From contig CAJNDS010002457.1 in the NCBI GenBank assembly GCA_905221605.1, positions 1,118,501-1,182,500 of the forward strand: a stretch of 64,000 nt of DNA, given 5' to 3'. Positions within the stretch are counted from its first letter, which is position 1. The number at the start of each line of letters is the position of its first letter. The position numbers and the translations under genes are program-made. Of the stretch, positions 28,516-38,689 are shown piece by piece. This DNA comes from Symbiodinium natans. Its lineage: Eukaryota; Sar; Dinophyceae; Suessiales; Symbiodiniaceae. The notes below the pieces were generated by a model. That model ran no database searches. It saw nothing but the letters and a program-made list of their open reading frames with translations, and was not told the DNA's origin.

Positions 28516-28997
28516 GGCTAAGTCCCGAAGAGCTTAGCGCCTGCAGTTTTCGAGAGGGCTGGGTATAAACTTGAAAACTACAGAACGTTTACACGTCGCA
28601 GCTCCGCGGGTGTTCGTGATGTAGGGTTGAGGGGATCTTTTAGAGGTGTGTGTGTGTGTGATTCCCTAAACCCTAAGCCCTAAACCCTGATGTGTTAGGG
28701 GTCTTTTGATGCAGGCTGGGCCAAGACACAGAGGTCCTGAAGCAAGCCCTCTTCCGGCCACGGCCTCGCGCGTTTGTTGTTCTTCCTCTGCAGGGGCGTG
28801 GGGGGCGGGGTTAAACGGGGGGGAGTCGACTTGCTGGTTTAAAAAAATGTTGGGTTGAGGGTTTAGGGTTGAGGGACTAGATGCTCTTTTTGGTTGCGAG
28901 GTTTGCGGCTTTTTTCTAGGGACTTGCGCAACTGAATCGGGCTTCGCTGACCGCAGCTGCTGTCTGGTTTTGAGATTCCCTCCTCCCATCCATCACC

Positions 28998-29036
28998 ATG
29001 GGCGCTGATGGCAAGGGCAGCTTGGCTTTCTCGGCA
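28998..29036 (+). CDS. Putative first exon of a Gly/Lys-rich protein
   Basis: ATG then 'GADGKGSLAFSA' after CATCCATCACC. The M-G-A-D-G-K-G opening and the K-G-K-G-rich exons at 29469 and 30160 suggest one gene. Function unknown. Confidence 0.4.
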
Positions 29037-29100
29037 GGAAGCCCTAAACCCTAAGCCCTAGGCCCGAAGCCCTAAACCCTGTGAGGGTTTAGGGTTCAGC

Positions 29101-29190
29101 CTCTGGATGCTCCCCGTCATACTAGCAGTGCCGAATAGTTGGGGAACTGGGGTCCCTGTTAAGGCCTGTTAGTACAACTGGGAACATCCC
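29101..29190. mobile_element. Family A element, diverged
   Basis: GGATGCTCCCCGTCATACTA at the left and CAACTGGGAACATCCCAA at the right. A second, more degraded copy follows to about 29302. Confidence 0.55.
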
Positions 29191-29468
29191 AAGTGTCGGG
29201 TTGAGGGTTCAGGGGTTCTAGTACCCCGTATTCTAGGGGTTTTAGTACCCCGTATTATCATCCCTAAGAAGGACTGTTAGTACAGGGGGGGAACAACATC
29301 CCAAGTTCAACCCTACGTCCCCTACGCACTTGGCCCCCGTGTCGCTGTAACTAGAGTCACCGCACCAGTCTTCGAGGGGTTGCGGCCCAAAACCCTAAAC
29401 CCCTAAACCCCAAACCCGAGCGATTAAACCCCAAACCCTAAACCCCAAACCATCAATCCCCAGATAAG

Positions 29469-29546
29469 GCAAGGGCAAGGGCGGCTGGGGGATGCCCTAC
29501 AACTTCATGACGATGATGAAGGCGGGCCCCCAGTACTCCTCAGAAA
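29469..29546 (+). CDS. Gly/Lys-rich protein, exon
   Basis: After CCCCAGATAAG it reads 'KGKGGWGMPYNFMTMMKAGP' and ends before GTAGAA. Met/Gly/Lys-rich composition. Confidence 0.5.
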
Positions 29547-29655
29547 GTAGAACGGGTTTAGGGTTTAGGGTATAGGGCTTTTGGGGGGTTCCTATACTAA
29601 GGATTCTAGTGTTTTGGGGCAGGTTAAGGGTACCACCTTGTTTTGTATACCCAAA

Positions 29656-29725
29656 TTTAATAGCAGGATGTTCCCCCTGAATAATAGGGATTCTAAGGGC
29701 TGTTAGAAAAGGGGGGAACATCCCA
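29656..29725. mobile_element. Family A element, short
   Basis: GGATGTTCCCCCTGAATAAT at the left and GGGGGGAACATCCCAAC at the right, only about 70 bp apart (internal deletion). Confidence 0.65.
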
Positions 29726-29950
29726 ACCTATACTGCTACTGGGTCAATTTCGGAACCCTTAAATGGAATCTACGCTGAAGTCGTCCTCCCAGGGGTCTGG
29801 GTCCATAATTCTTAGCGCAGAAGAACCCTTCTGAAGCTCTAAACCCTAAACCCTAAATCCCTAAGCTCTAATCCCCCAGACCCAAACCCCAAACCCAATG
29901 GAAGCCGTCCTTGACCCTAGCTCTCAGGGCCTCAGCTTCCTGGGGTGCTC

Positions 29951-30148
29951 GCCCTAAACCCTAAACCCTAGACCCTAGACCCTAAACCCTAAACCCTAAA
30001 CCCTAAACCCTAAACCCTAAACCCTAAACCCTAAACCCTAAACCCTAAACCCTAAACCCTAAACCCTAAACCCTAAACCCTAAACCCTAAACCCTAAACC
30101 CTAAACCCTAAACCCTAAAAAAAACCCTAACCCTAAACCCTAAACCCC
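29951..30148 (-). repeat. CCCTAAA tract, about 28 units, the longest
   Basis: Nearly perfect for about 165 bp with a short AAAAA interruption near 30117. Confidence 0.97.
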
Positions 30149-30159
30149 CAAACCCCCAA

Positions 30160-30216
30160 GCGGGAGGTGATGATGGCAAAGGGCAAGGGCAAAGGCAAGC
30201 AGCCCCTTTCCAGCAA
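30160..30216 (+). CDS. Gly/Lys-rich protein, exon
   Basis: After AAACCCCCAAG it reads 'REVMMAKGKGKGKQPLSSK'; a poly-G run follows. Confidence 0.45.
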
Positions 30217-30239
30217 AAGGGGGGGGGGGGGGGGGTTAG

Positions 30240-30255
30240 GTTTTGGGGTTGAGGT

Positions 30256-30294
<39 letters not shown>

Positions 30295-30300
30295 GGTATG
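30240..30300 (+). repeat. Variant heptamer array GGGTTGA
   Basis: About seven units of TTGAGGG between two poly-G runs, a homogeneous variant of the telomere heptamer. Confidence 0.9.
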
Positions 30301-30330
30301 GGGGGGGGGGGGAGGGCAACTCCTGACCAG

Positions 30331-30366
30331 GATGGCCCTCCGCTGGTCTTGGAAATTTCTGACTGA
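30331..30366 (+). CDS. Putative terminal exon
   Basis: After CAACTCCTGACCAG it reads 'DGPPLVLEISD' then TGA; possibly the end of the Gly/Lys-rich gene. Confidence 0.4.
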   Translation, partial: DGPPLVLEISD

Positions 30367-30620
30367 GCCAGGGTTTAGGGTTTAGGGTTTAGGGTTTAGG
30401 GTTTAGGGTTTAGGGTTTAGGGTTTAGGGTTTAGGGTGTCTCAGTGAGTGGGCGCGCTGGTGCTGAAAGCACCCAGGCGCGCGCCCCGACTTGCATAAGC
30501 CCACCCCCGCTGGCGCTCCACCCTCGCCTTAACCTTTACGGGTTTAGGGTTCTTTTTGAACTCTGATCGTGCTTTTGTTATTTTTCTCTTGTCCATTGGC
30601 TGGGTTAAAGCTCGGCATCG

Positions 30621-30926
30621 ATGCAGATCAACTACCCTGAAGTTGCAGCCCTTAGGCATTGCAAGGGAGATATCTATCAATCGAGGGCTGCTGGAGGTTT
30701 GGGCTTGGGGCTGGCTGCCGCCTTCGCCCTCGGCGATGCTGCGTGCTGGGCGGGGTTTGGAAAACTTGCTTGGAAGGGCGTGAAATCAAAGGTTTGGGCT
30801 TTCGCCATTTCTAATGTTGGGCTTAGATGTCCATCATTCGAGGGCTTCTGGGAGGGCCAAAAAGTCAAAGGTTTGGGATTGGGTTGGCTGCCGCCTTCGT
30901 CCTTGGTGATGCTGCGTCTTGCTTGA
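30621..30926 (+). CDS. Hypothetical frame over a 158-bp duplication
   Basis: The frame reads 'MQINYPEVAALRHCKGDIYQ' and 'GLGLGLAAAFALGDAACW'. The segment encoding the latter is repeated about 158 bp downstream in a different frame ('GIGLAAAFVLGDAAS'), so one copy is frame-shifted. Coding status uncertain. Confidence 0.35.
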   Translation: MQINYPEVAALRHCKGDIYQSRAAGGLGLGLAAAFALGDAACWAGFGKLAWKGVKSKVWAFAISNVGLRCPSFEGFWEGQKVKGLGLGWLPPSSLVMLRLA

Positions 30927-31093
30927 CCCCCTCATTTGGGGTGTTTTTGGCTGGAATCAGTGAAGGCTCGGTTTTGATCAAAAATGCAGAAAACGAGAGC
31001 CCACCCAGAACCGTCGCTTGAGTACTAAAAAATCGCATTTTTAACTGGGGCCCGGGCCGATCCTGGGGTCCCCCTCATTTGGGGTGTTTTTGG
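30927..31093. repeat. Dispersed 23-bp repeat pair
   Basis: CCCCCTCATTTGGGGTGTTT occurs at 30927 and 31071. Confidence 0.85.
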
Positions 31094-31239
31094 GGGCAAA
31101 CTTTCTCCTTCAAGGGGGGTCGGAGTTTTGAGCAAGGGGGGTCTCCCAACACTAAATTGCTTCCAAAATAAGAAAAGGTCGCCGGGGTCCGGTGACCCTT
31201 TGAAGGTCCCTTAGAAAAGCTCTTGAAGAGGCCAGATAA

Positions 31240-31495
31240 GGGCCTCCCAGCGGGGCCTCCCAGGCAGGGCAAGGGGCCCTGTCAGGCAGGGGCCTCCCAG
31301 ACAGAGGTCTTAGGCAGGGGCCGCCCAAGGCAGGGGCCTCTGGGGCCTCCCAGGCAGGGGCCCTCCAGGCAGGGCCTCCCAAACCGTAGCAAGGGGCCAC
31401 TCCCAGGCAGGGCCTCCCAGACAGCGGCCCAGGGGCCTCCCAGAGCGGGCCTTCCAGGCAGGGGCTTGCCAGGCAGGGGCCTCCCGGGACCACAA
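31240..31495. repeat. GGGCCTCCCAGGCAG minisatellite
   Basis: About 15 imperfect copies of a 15-17 bp GC-rich unit; long Gly/Pro frames on both strands arise from it. Confidence 0.9.
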
Positions 31496-31679
31496 GCAAA
31501 GGCAGGATGCCCAATACGAGGAAAATTGCTGGGCTGCCTGCCTGGACAGGCTCTGGGTTCCTCTGCTCCACGAAAAACGACCACGGCTGGAGGTGGGGCT
31601 CCTCTGGGAGGGGCCCTGAGAGACCTCACAAAAGGAGGTTGCTGCGTTTTACCCGAAGGTTTGGGGTATCTCATTCTAG

Positions 31680-31888
31680 GGCGACCTGACGGGTTTCTCG
31701 CCAGCGACCTGCCGGGTCCACCGCGCAGCCCGCAGCTGCCTGCGGGACTGGAGCTCCGTCGCCCGCCGGAGGGCTTCTGGCTCCGGAGCTACCTCGCCTG
31801 CCGGCTTCGGTGCGTTCGCCCTGCTCGACTGTTGTTCGGATTTCCTTGCTTACGTCGTAGGAATAGTAGAGGTTCACCTGGTTTTATG
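31680..31888 (+). CDS. Putative long exon, about 70 codons
   Basis: Acceptor GGGGTATCTCATTCTAG. The frame has strong third-position G/C bias and includes 'GDLTGFSPATCRVHRAARSC' and 'GFGAFALLDCCSDFLAYVVG'. It ends near a solitary right end of family G (GGTTATTGGAGAAGTAAG, 31892-31909). Product unknown. Confidence 0.5.
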
Positions 31889-32149
31889 TTTTGGTTATTG
31901 GAGAAGTAAGAGTCGCAGCCCCCTTCACCCCCAAGGCTTAGGGATGTGGAGGGCGCTTTCGTGCCTCCTAACCGTAACCGCTGAAATGTTCCCTAAACCC
32001 TGTGTGAGTTGACACGAACCCAGACCACAGAATCCTTGCCTGTGCGAGCGCGAGAGTCGAAATCCTAAACCTTAAAAACCCCAAAGCCAGGTCTCCTCGT
32101 GAGGGGCTTGATGATGTTGAGGCGTTTTCTTGCCTCCTTGCGAACTCTT

Positions 32150-32265
32150 TACTTGGAAGCCCTTGTGACTTCGTAAGTAGGGATAGAAAGGTGGGTTATG
32201 GGGATTCTTGATAGGGATTCAGGGGATACTAAGTAGACTTACTAAGTCAGAAGAGCTTCTAAGTA
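32150..32265. mobile_element. Family I element
   Basis: TTACTTGGAAGCCCTTGTGA at the left and CAGAAGAGCTTCTAAGTAG at the right, the best-preserved ends of the family. Confidence 0.8.
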
Positions 32266-32572
32266 GGTCAGTTTTGGAGTAAGCTGGCCTCTGTCTCCCG
32301 TCTCCCCTTCTGGAAGCATTTTGTGTCATGAACCTTCGTGATGGAGGGAGGGTTTGAGGCCAATTCCCTTCAACCACCCAGGGATGCCCTGATGCTCTTC
32401 TCTAAACCCTGATTCCTAAACCCTAAACGGCCCTAATCCCTAAACCCGAAAGGTAGGGTACTCTCTTGATGCGCGGGTTACTTGGGGGGAACCTGTCAAA
32501 CCGAGACGCTTGGCGCGTTAAGGGCTTGCGTTCGCGTTTGTCGCTCAGGCCTAGGAACCCCAATCCCGACAA

Positions 32573-32637
32573 GGGTTTAGGGTTTAGGGTTTAGGGTTTA
32601 GGGTTTAGGGTTTAGGGTTTAGGGTTTAGGGTTTAGG
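32573..32637 (+). repeat. TTTAGGG tract, about 9 units
   Basis: Perfect tract. Confidence 0.95.
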
Positions 32638-32771
32638 GCTGGTAGATGGTGCCCTGACCTCTTTGTGAGTGTACATGGGCTCGGGAACTTAGAAACGATG
32701 GTTTCTGAGCCTTTCGGGATGGAATCTCTAGGTTTGGGATGTAGGTGGCTTCTCTTCCCACCGGAAGTCAG

Positions 32772-32822
32772 GTACCGCGTGCCGGCAGACAAGAAAGTTT
32801 GGACCCTTTGCCGCACAACTTT
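32772..32822 (+). CDS. Putative exon, phase 0 at both ends
   Basis: 'VPRAGRQESLDPLPHNF' between TTCCCACCGGAAGTCAG and donor GTACGA. Confidence 0.45.
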
Positions 32823-32885
32823 GTACGAGTTTGGGGTTTAGGGTTTATGCAAAAAAGGGTTTAGGGTTTAGGGCAACCCTAAACC

Positions 32886-32957
32886 CTGCGAGAACTTGGC
32901 ATGCACAACCCTTGGAAACCTTGCCCCTCCCGACTTCCTCAGGCCAACATTGCGCAC
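32886..32957 (+). CDS. Putative exon
   Basis: Frame 'LRELGMHNPWKPCPSRLPQ' after a short CCCTAAA tract. Confidence 0.35.
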
Positions 32958-33100
32958 TGATACTTCCCAAGTCAGAAGATACACGGAGTGCCCCCCCTAC
33001 TTAGGAGCAGAGATGTGGGTTCAACAACAAACGGTTTAGGGTTAGGGTTAAGGTGGTTTAGGTTTTAGGTTCCTTTTCATTCAAGGGGCTTAGGATCCAA

Positions 33101-33187
33101 AAAGGGGCATTCTTCAAGAGACAAGGGTTTAGGGTTTAGGGTTTGGGGTTTAGGGTTTAGGTCAAGAAAGGGGCATTCTTCAAGAGA
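33101..33187. repeat. Telomere tract between perfect 21-bp direct repeats
   Basis: AAAGGGGCATTCTTCAAGAG plus A occurs at 33101-33121 and again at 33167-33187. Between them lie 45 bp of mostly TTTAGGG units. The repeated sequence is part of a coding frame (GAFFKR). Confidence 0.95.
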
Positions 33188-33265
33188 AAAGAACAGGATC
33201 GGAGGTTGGCCGGCCGAGTCGACCAGCGTCGAGACCAACAAGAAGCTAAAGGCCTCCGGGAACTT
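33161..33265 (+). CDS. Putative exon, basic and charged, with telomere-tract acceptor
   Basis: Follows TTTAG|G and reads 'VKKGAFFKRKEQDRRLAGRV' then 'DQRRDQQEAKGLREL' to TAG (TTTAGGG-derived). Probably a coiled or disordered basic region. Confidence 0.5.
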
Positions 33266-33469
33266 TAGGGTTCAGGGTTTATGGGGTAGGGTTTAGGGTT
33301 TAGAATTTAGGGTTTAGGGTTTAGGGTTTAGGTCTGGGTTGTTTCTTTGCTTTTGTCTTTGCCTCTTCTCGTGGCGTGCCGGCCTCGTGTGCAGCCTCAG
33401 ACTGCTGCTATTGCTGAAAAACCCACAAAATTATGAAAATAATAGTCCATGTACTACCCTTATAAGGAA

Positions 33470-33520
33470 GTTGTTTTTTTGTTTGGGGGGGGGGGGGGGG
33501 GGGTGTGGGCTTCCAGCATG
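33470..33520. repeat. Poly-T/poly-G run
   Basis: About 22 G in a row near 33483-33503. Overlapping frames at 33339-33808 cross this run and are not trusted. Confidence 0.9.
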
Positions 33521-33969
33521 TCAGGAGCACATGTGCCAAGCCGGCGAGTGCATTTGGGCGGAGGTCGGCTGGAAGGGCGAAGGCTCCGCCAAGCAGGGAG
33601 AGAGCGAGAGAGCACAGTGAGCGCTTTGAGAGGGTTAGCAAAGGCCGGGCATGCGCCTGCAAGGCACACTCGGACCCCCAAGGATGTACCCCTAAGAGGT
33701 TTTCTCAGTATACTCCTAATATGGGTCTTCTGTTCCCTAGGAGGATTTTTAACCAGGGTCCCCAAACCCAAGGGCACAACCTTCGGGGTCCAAGGTAGAA
33801 CCCCATGAAGTGCACACAGTTATGACCAGATAATCACGGAGTGAGGGTGCGTCGGAGTATGAGCTGAGGACATGGAGCAGAATAATCCCTTGACCCTAAA
33901 CCCTCAACCCTAAACCCTAAACCCTAAACCCTAAACCCTAAACCCTAAACCCTAGCAGCGCCCCTACAG

Positions 33970-34066
33970 TTGCATGTTCAAGGCCATGCAGTCTTCAAGA
34001 CTCCGGAGGAGTGTCAGAACGCGCCCCTCAGACGGCAGGGCATGGTTCGCACGTCCGAGTGTTGGG
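33970..34066 (+). CDS. Putative exon, 32 codons
   Basis: Acceptor GCGCCCCTACAG; includes 'LHVQGHAVFKTPEECQNAPL' and ends G|GTTTAGG. A CCCTAAA tract lies upstream and a long TTTAGGG tract downstream. Confidence 0.5.
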
Positions 34067-34183
34067 GTTTAGGGTTTAGGGTTTAGGGTTTAGGGTTTAG
34101 GGTTTAGGGTTTAGGGTTTAGGGTTTAGGGTTTAGGGCTCAGGGTTTAGAGTTTAGGGTTTAGGGTTTAGGGTTTAGGGTTTG
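34066..34183 (+). repeat. TTTAGGG tract, about 16 units
   Basis: Nearly perfect, with a few C substitutions near the middle. Confidence 0.95.
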
Positions 34184-34187
34184 TACA

Positions 34188-34258
34188 GCCGTGGCCTCAT
34201 GCATGAAGCAAGAAGGTGGGAGCTATGGTCTACTATGTCCTTGGCAAAAAAAGGACAA
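34188..34258 (+). CDS. Putative exon, 23 codons
   Basis: After GGGTTTGTACAG it reads 'RGLMHEARRWELWSTMSLAK' and ends CAA|GTATTC. Helical. Confidence 0.5.
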
Positions 34259-34719
34259 GTATTCTTCCTTAGAAGGGCAATATAGAGATAAGGGCAATAT
34301 AGAGATTATATATACACATATTTATTTATGTGTTTTTTTAATGGGGGGGTTCTTAAGCAAATAGTAGGTGGCATGTGCGAAAGACACGTTCCTGGTATGA
34401 AGGGGTATGTTGCCGGCTCATTTCCCAGTTTTCCGAGGGGATCCAGAAAAGTAGATCCCTTTTAAGGTTTCCTAAGAATGACCCAGTAGTTGAGGGTTTA
34501 GGGTTTAGGGTCTAGGTACTTTAGTGGAGATCCAACCCAGAACCTTACACTCCAAACTACTGGGCCCAAGAGGGTCATACTCAGAAAAAAGTGCGGCTTG
34601 GGGATTAGGACTTGGGGTTTAGGGTTTAGTGTTTAGGGCTTGGGGTTTGCGGCTTGGGGTTTGAGTTTGGGGGTTAGGGTTAGGGTTCGGCTCTCGAAAG
34701 GGCCAACCCCGAGATGCCG

Positions 34720-34724
<5 letters not shown>

Positions 34725-34768
<44 letters not shown>
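34725..34768. repeat. CT microsatellite
   Basis: (CT)n of about 20 units. Confidence 0.95.
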
Positions 34769-34772
<4 letters not shown>

Positions 34773-35648
34773 TCTCCTTAACCATGTACAGGAGGGTTTA
34801 GGGTTCAGGGTTTAGGGTCCTGCCTTTCTTTCTCCACCCCCCTCTGTCTCAGGATTGCAATGCTCAACGGCAGCATGTTCGAGGGGCACACTCTCCAGGT
34901 AGCAGCTCGCCTGAGAAAACAAACGCCAGGACCCAGACCTCTGGGAGGATCCAAGTAGATCACCGAAAAGGGTTCCTAAGAATGACCCAAGAGTAGTATA
35001 GGGAACGGCCCCCACTGTAAGGGTTTAGGGCTTCGGGTTTAGGGCTCCACTTGTTGGATCCTGCCACAAGTCTGGTCGAGGTTCATGGGTTCATGGGAGT
35101 AAAGTTTGGGCACCGAGCAGGGTTGAGGGTTTAGGGCGAGGGGTTTAGGGTTTGGGGTTTGGGGTTTGAGGTTTAGGGTTTGGGGTTTGGGGTTTGAGGT
35201 CTTCGCAGAGCGTGAAGCTCAAAAGCCCTAAACCCTAAGATTGGATGTGAAACTCTGAGTGGGCTACCCTGGAGGTTCAGGGTACGTATATTCCTCCAGC
35301 TAGACCTGTAGCTGTACGGCACTCAAGTCCTCTAAGTAGGTTACAAGTAGCCTTATCTAAACCCTAAACCCTAAACCCTTATAATTGGGGTTCTAAGAAA
35401 ACATGAACTTCCAAGTAGGACGACTAAGACTCCCTAAACCCCTTAACCCCTTAACCCCAAAACCCTTTAGTTGAGGGGGTCCAAGCTTTTCGGGGCTTCA
35501 GGGCATTCCAGCTGAGCTGGGCTGTGGGGGAGGGGGGGGGGGTGGCCCTGTTGGGGGGGGGCGGGGGGGGGGAGGGCGGTTGGGGGGTAGGATTTAGGGT
35601 TTAAGGGTTAAGGCTTAAGGGTTTAAGGGTTGAAGGGTTGAAGGGTTT

Positions 35649-36128
35649 AGGGTGGATGTTTTGGTTTACTACAGAGCGCGAGATCCAGATAGAGGAGGTA
35701 GCATGCAGCTGAGGACGTGTGGACCAAGAAGAGCCATTGCTGCACTACGCAAGTATTCTTTGGGGCAAATGGGGGTTTCCGAGATAGGGGTCTTTCTTTG
35801 GGGATCCGATGGGATCCCTTTGGATTCGATTGTACTTGGGGTATAAAAGGGGTACCCCTATTTTGGGAAATGCCCAAGTTGTGTTCTTGCTTCTGGTGTA
35901 CGTGGTGTCTCCGCTGTCGTTCAGAAGGCTGTGCTCTCACTAGTCCTTCGCTTAGTTTTGGGCAGTTATCTACACGAGTGCCCGTGGGAGTGGTTCCTAC
36001 TCATGGATGGCCATGTGTGCAGGGTTGTCCGAAAATATGGAGCTTCTTTGCGAGTTTTAAGTGTAAGGCCCAAGATGGTCACCTCTCTAAGAGCCTCCTT
36101 TTGCTGCGCCAACGCCGCGTCTTGATGT
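35649..36128 (+). CDS. Putative two-exon 3' gene part split by element M
   Basis: The first piece (to about 35755) includes 'ARDPDRGGSMQLRTCGPRRA' and 'IAALRKY'. After element M (35759-35874) a frame with 'LASGVRGVSAVVQKAVLSLV' runs through 'DGHVCRVVRKYGASLRVLSV' to TGA at about 36126. Removing the element plus a few bases keeps one frame. Product unknown. Confidence 0.4.
35759..35874. mobile_element. Family M inverted-repeat element
   Basis: CTTTGGGGCAAATGGGGGTT at the left and TATTTTGGGAAATGCCCAAG at the right, about 116 bp. Confidence 0.6.
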
Positions 36129-36426
36129 TGACGTGCAGTCGATTCACGTTACCGTTACTGTTTCGGAAACAAATTGGTCACCTCTCTATAAATCATGGAC
36201 GCCTTGGGGGTCGTTATGATAAGGCGGCGCCGACAAAGTCTAGGCTGGTTTAAGAGGGCTTGATCCGAGCACTTTCGATGCGGCTGAGTGGCTGAGGGAT
36301 CCGACGCCAACCGTCTGAGACGAAAGGATCACGACCGCGCCCAAGTGAGGTGCAAGTGGCAGCCCCTAGCGCACCACTTTGGGGTTAAATCGGGTCTAGG
36401 GCCACCCTAAACTGAGAACCCTTAAA

Positions 36427-36555
36427 CCCTACAAGTAGGGGCCCCCTTACTATACTAACCTTAGTTAAGGGAGTTATAACCTACATAGAAATACTTACAG
36501 CCCAAAATGAGGGCCCTTATAACCCTATTTGTAACTAGGGGCCCCCTACATGTAT
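36427..36555. mobile_element. Family E element, subgroup with ATTACTATGTAGG core
   Basis: CTACAAGTAGGGGCCCCCTT at the left and GGGGCCCCCTACATGTA at the right. Nearly identical to the copy at 48185; both are followed within about 230 bp by CAGCTAGGCGGGTGGCAAA. Confidence 0.85.
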
Positions 36556-36850
36556 GCCTTGCCTGCCTTGTGCGAGAGTGAGCGACTAAACCCTATGCAC
36601 CCTCAGGACGCCTGTCATCAGAGGCATAGTAGACGTAAACCCGAACCCTAAACCGTTCAGCTAGGCGGGTGGCAAAAGAAAACCTAAACCCGAAACCCTA
36701 AACCCTAAACCACAAAGCGGAACCCTTTTAGCGCTGCGACTCCCAGATCACGGCAACAAGGTTCAACCTCCCCCCCCCTAGAAAGCCCAAAGCCAGGTCG
36801 ATGGTCTAGGACGTAGTCATGAGGGACTTAGGGTTTAGGGTTTAGGGAAG

Positions 36851-36957
36851 TAGATCCTACTCTCAAGTACCGCATGGATTGGTGCTGGCCCAGCTTCGTC
36901 CTGGGCAGCTGCCCAACGCAATACCCTACGGATCCGTCCTGTGGATGGGATGTTGGG
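36851..36957 (+). CDS. Putative exon, 35 codons
   Basis: Between two TTTAGGG tracts; includes 'DPTLKYRMDWCWPSFVLGSC' and ends GTT GGG|GTTTAGG. Cys/Trp-rich. Confidence 0.5.
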
Positions 36958-37089
36958 GTTTAGGGTTTAGGGTTTAGAGTTCAGGGTTTAGGGTTTAGGG
37001 TTTAGGGTCCATGGCCACAGGGGCACGGTGGGGTCACTGTAGTTTGCGGTTTTCAGTGTGGGGTTTCTACTCAGAAGGTCTCCAGTGGG

Positions 37090-37660
37090 CCAGGGGTCTT
37101 AGCAGGCTTTAGGGTTGAGGAGGTTGGGCGCCGAACACGATCTTTATAAACCTCATTATCAACTCAGGAGGTGGGTCGCATCGGTCTTGCACAAGCGGTC
37201 TCTCATCCTATCATCGACGCCCTTTCTGCCAACCTGTAGGAAACAGGACAAGTAAGAGACACCCTGCGCTGGAGCATGCTCCCCCCAAACAAACACTCAG
37301 CTGAACTCATACATGGTTAGTACGATTTCAGCAAGTTTTAGGGCTCAAAGTTTACGATGCAGCATTTGAGGCGCTTTCAATCAGACGACCTAGGCATCCA
37401 ACGACAACTGGGGGTCTAGGTATGGCTCTTTTTCGGGCTTCTAAGGGTAGTTGCATGGTCCCTCCATTGCCCTCTTTACATCTTTGAAGTATGGCCCCTT
37501 GGGTTTTACAAGATATAAGGTATCAGGGGTATAGAAGGGGTTCCCATTTTGAGGGCTCCTACTACCCTAAACCCTAAACCCTAAACCCTATGTCAAGATC
37601 CCAGATGCGACACCCCGGACCCATTTTCTTTCTCAAAGCCGCTATTATATTGAATATGAA
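37090..37660. other. Unassigned stretch
   Basis: No telomere tract until about 37560 and no convincing frame. A sequence TAGTTGCATGGTCCCT at about 37448 is the inverse of GGGACCATGCAACTA at about 20458 and may mark another element family. Confidence 0.4.
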
Positions 37661-37665
37661 AGGAG

Positions 37666-37800
37666 GGGCCCCCCACCTTTCTACACTAACTATAGTTAAG
37701 GGACTTATCACCTAAGTTAGGGCCTTTGTATACGTACATATATATATATATATACATGACTCTACATTGTAACTGGGGAGGCCCCTTGTGGTGTGTTTAT
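37666..37800. mobile_element. Family E element with internal TA repeat
   Basis: GGAGGGGCCCCCCACC at the left and AACTGGGGAGGCCCCTTGTG at the right; a (TA)n run interrupts the centre. Confidence 0.65.
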
Positions 37801-37813
37801 GGGTTTTCAACAG

Positions 37814-38224
37814 GCCCCGAATTGTTCGGCAACCTTTATGAACATCGTGTTTGATTATAGGGGTTTTGGACTTGCAGGGTTTCCACGGACGGAGGGCGGA
37901 TGGATTGTAGGGCAGCAGATTCACATCGCGCACGTGCCCAAGCGCAGCGTATTCCTGGCGGCGCGGGCTAGAGCATGTTCGTATACAGCACAAGGAGCAG
38001 ATAAACGAAATGCCTTGAGGCATCTTAGCCCCGAGCCAAAGTGCAAAATCACCCACGAGACCCGGGCTGCTAAACCCATCGTGGGCGTCAAGGGCACGTG
38101 CACCCGATTCCAGAAATCGGGAGCTGACCTTGCTGAGTCCTCCACGGCTCAGCAGGACTTCAATGGCCAGTCTAATGCACAGACGGCACACGTTGTTGCA
38201 CAGACAGCGGCAGTAAAATGCTAA
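37814..38224 (+). CDS. Putative long terminal exon, 136 codons
   Basis: Acceptor TTATGGGTTTTCAACAG. The uninterrupted frame includes 'PRTEGGWIVGQQIHIAHVPK' and 'RSVFLAARARACSYTAQGAD' and ends TAA at 38222. No telomere tract lies inside. The opposite strand is also open, so the strand call is moderate. No family recognised. Confidence 0.45.
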   Translation, partial: APNCSATFMNIVFDYRGFGLAGFPRTEGGWIVGQQIHIAHVPKRSVFLAARARACSYTAQGADKRNALRHLSPEPKCKITHETRAAKPIVGVKGTCTRFQKSGADLAESSTAQQDFNGQSNAQTAHVVAQTAAVKC

Positions 38225-38387
38225 GGAGCGAGCTTGGGCTTTTGGGTTGTAGGGCATTTAGGCAGTCTCTTGGCAGGGTTTAGGGTTTAGGGTTGCAGGT
38301 CCATCTGTTCTTACTGGCAGTGTTCGAAGAAGCCTGGATGCGGAATAAAACACTCCATCTGTTGAGCATTGCCATGCCTGTGTCTTC

Positions 38388-38457
38388 CTTAGGGACCAAA
38401 TGAACCCTAAAATTGGGGCCGTATACTAGCTGCTAGCTAGACCCTCTGGATGCAACA

Positions 38458-38499
<42 letters not shown>

Positions 38500-38571
38500 A
38501 GACTACGATAATCCCTCGTAAGGTATATGAACCATAAACCACTTCAAGGTTCATTTGGTCCTTGAGGTTTG
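38388..38571. mobile_element. Family B element with GA microsatellite inside
   Basis: CTTAGGGACCAAATGAACCC and AGGTTCATTTGGTCCTTGAG are the ends; (GA)n at 38459-38497 has expanded in the centre. Confidence 0.8.
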
Positions 38572-38656
38572 CACTCCCGAGGCCCTAAACCCTAAACCCT
38601 AAACTCTGCTTCGTCAGACCCTGGCCTGGGGGAGGAGGGGTGTTGCCTTCTTGCAG

Positions 38657-38689
38657 TACTATACTGGGTTGCGTCGCTTCCCATCCGCG
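38657..38689 (+). CDS. Putative small exon, phase 0 at both ends
   Basis: 'YYTGLRRFPSA' between GTTGCCTTCTTGCAG and GCG|GTTTAGG. Confidence 0.45.

Noticed and set aside
31152-31674. Frames of 130-228 codons on both strands
   Set aside because: They follow the GGGCCTCCCAGGCAG minisatellite. Only the non-repetitive part after 31680 is kept as a possible exon.
36280-36350. tRNA-Ser-like sequence GCGGCTGAGTGGCTGAGG
   Set aside because: An A-box-like stretch is present but no B box, anticodon stem or acceptor pairing could be found.
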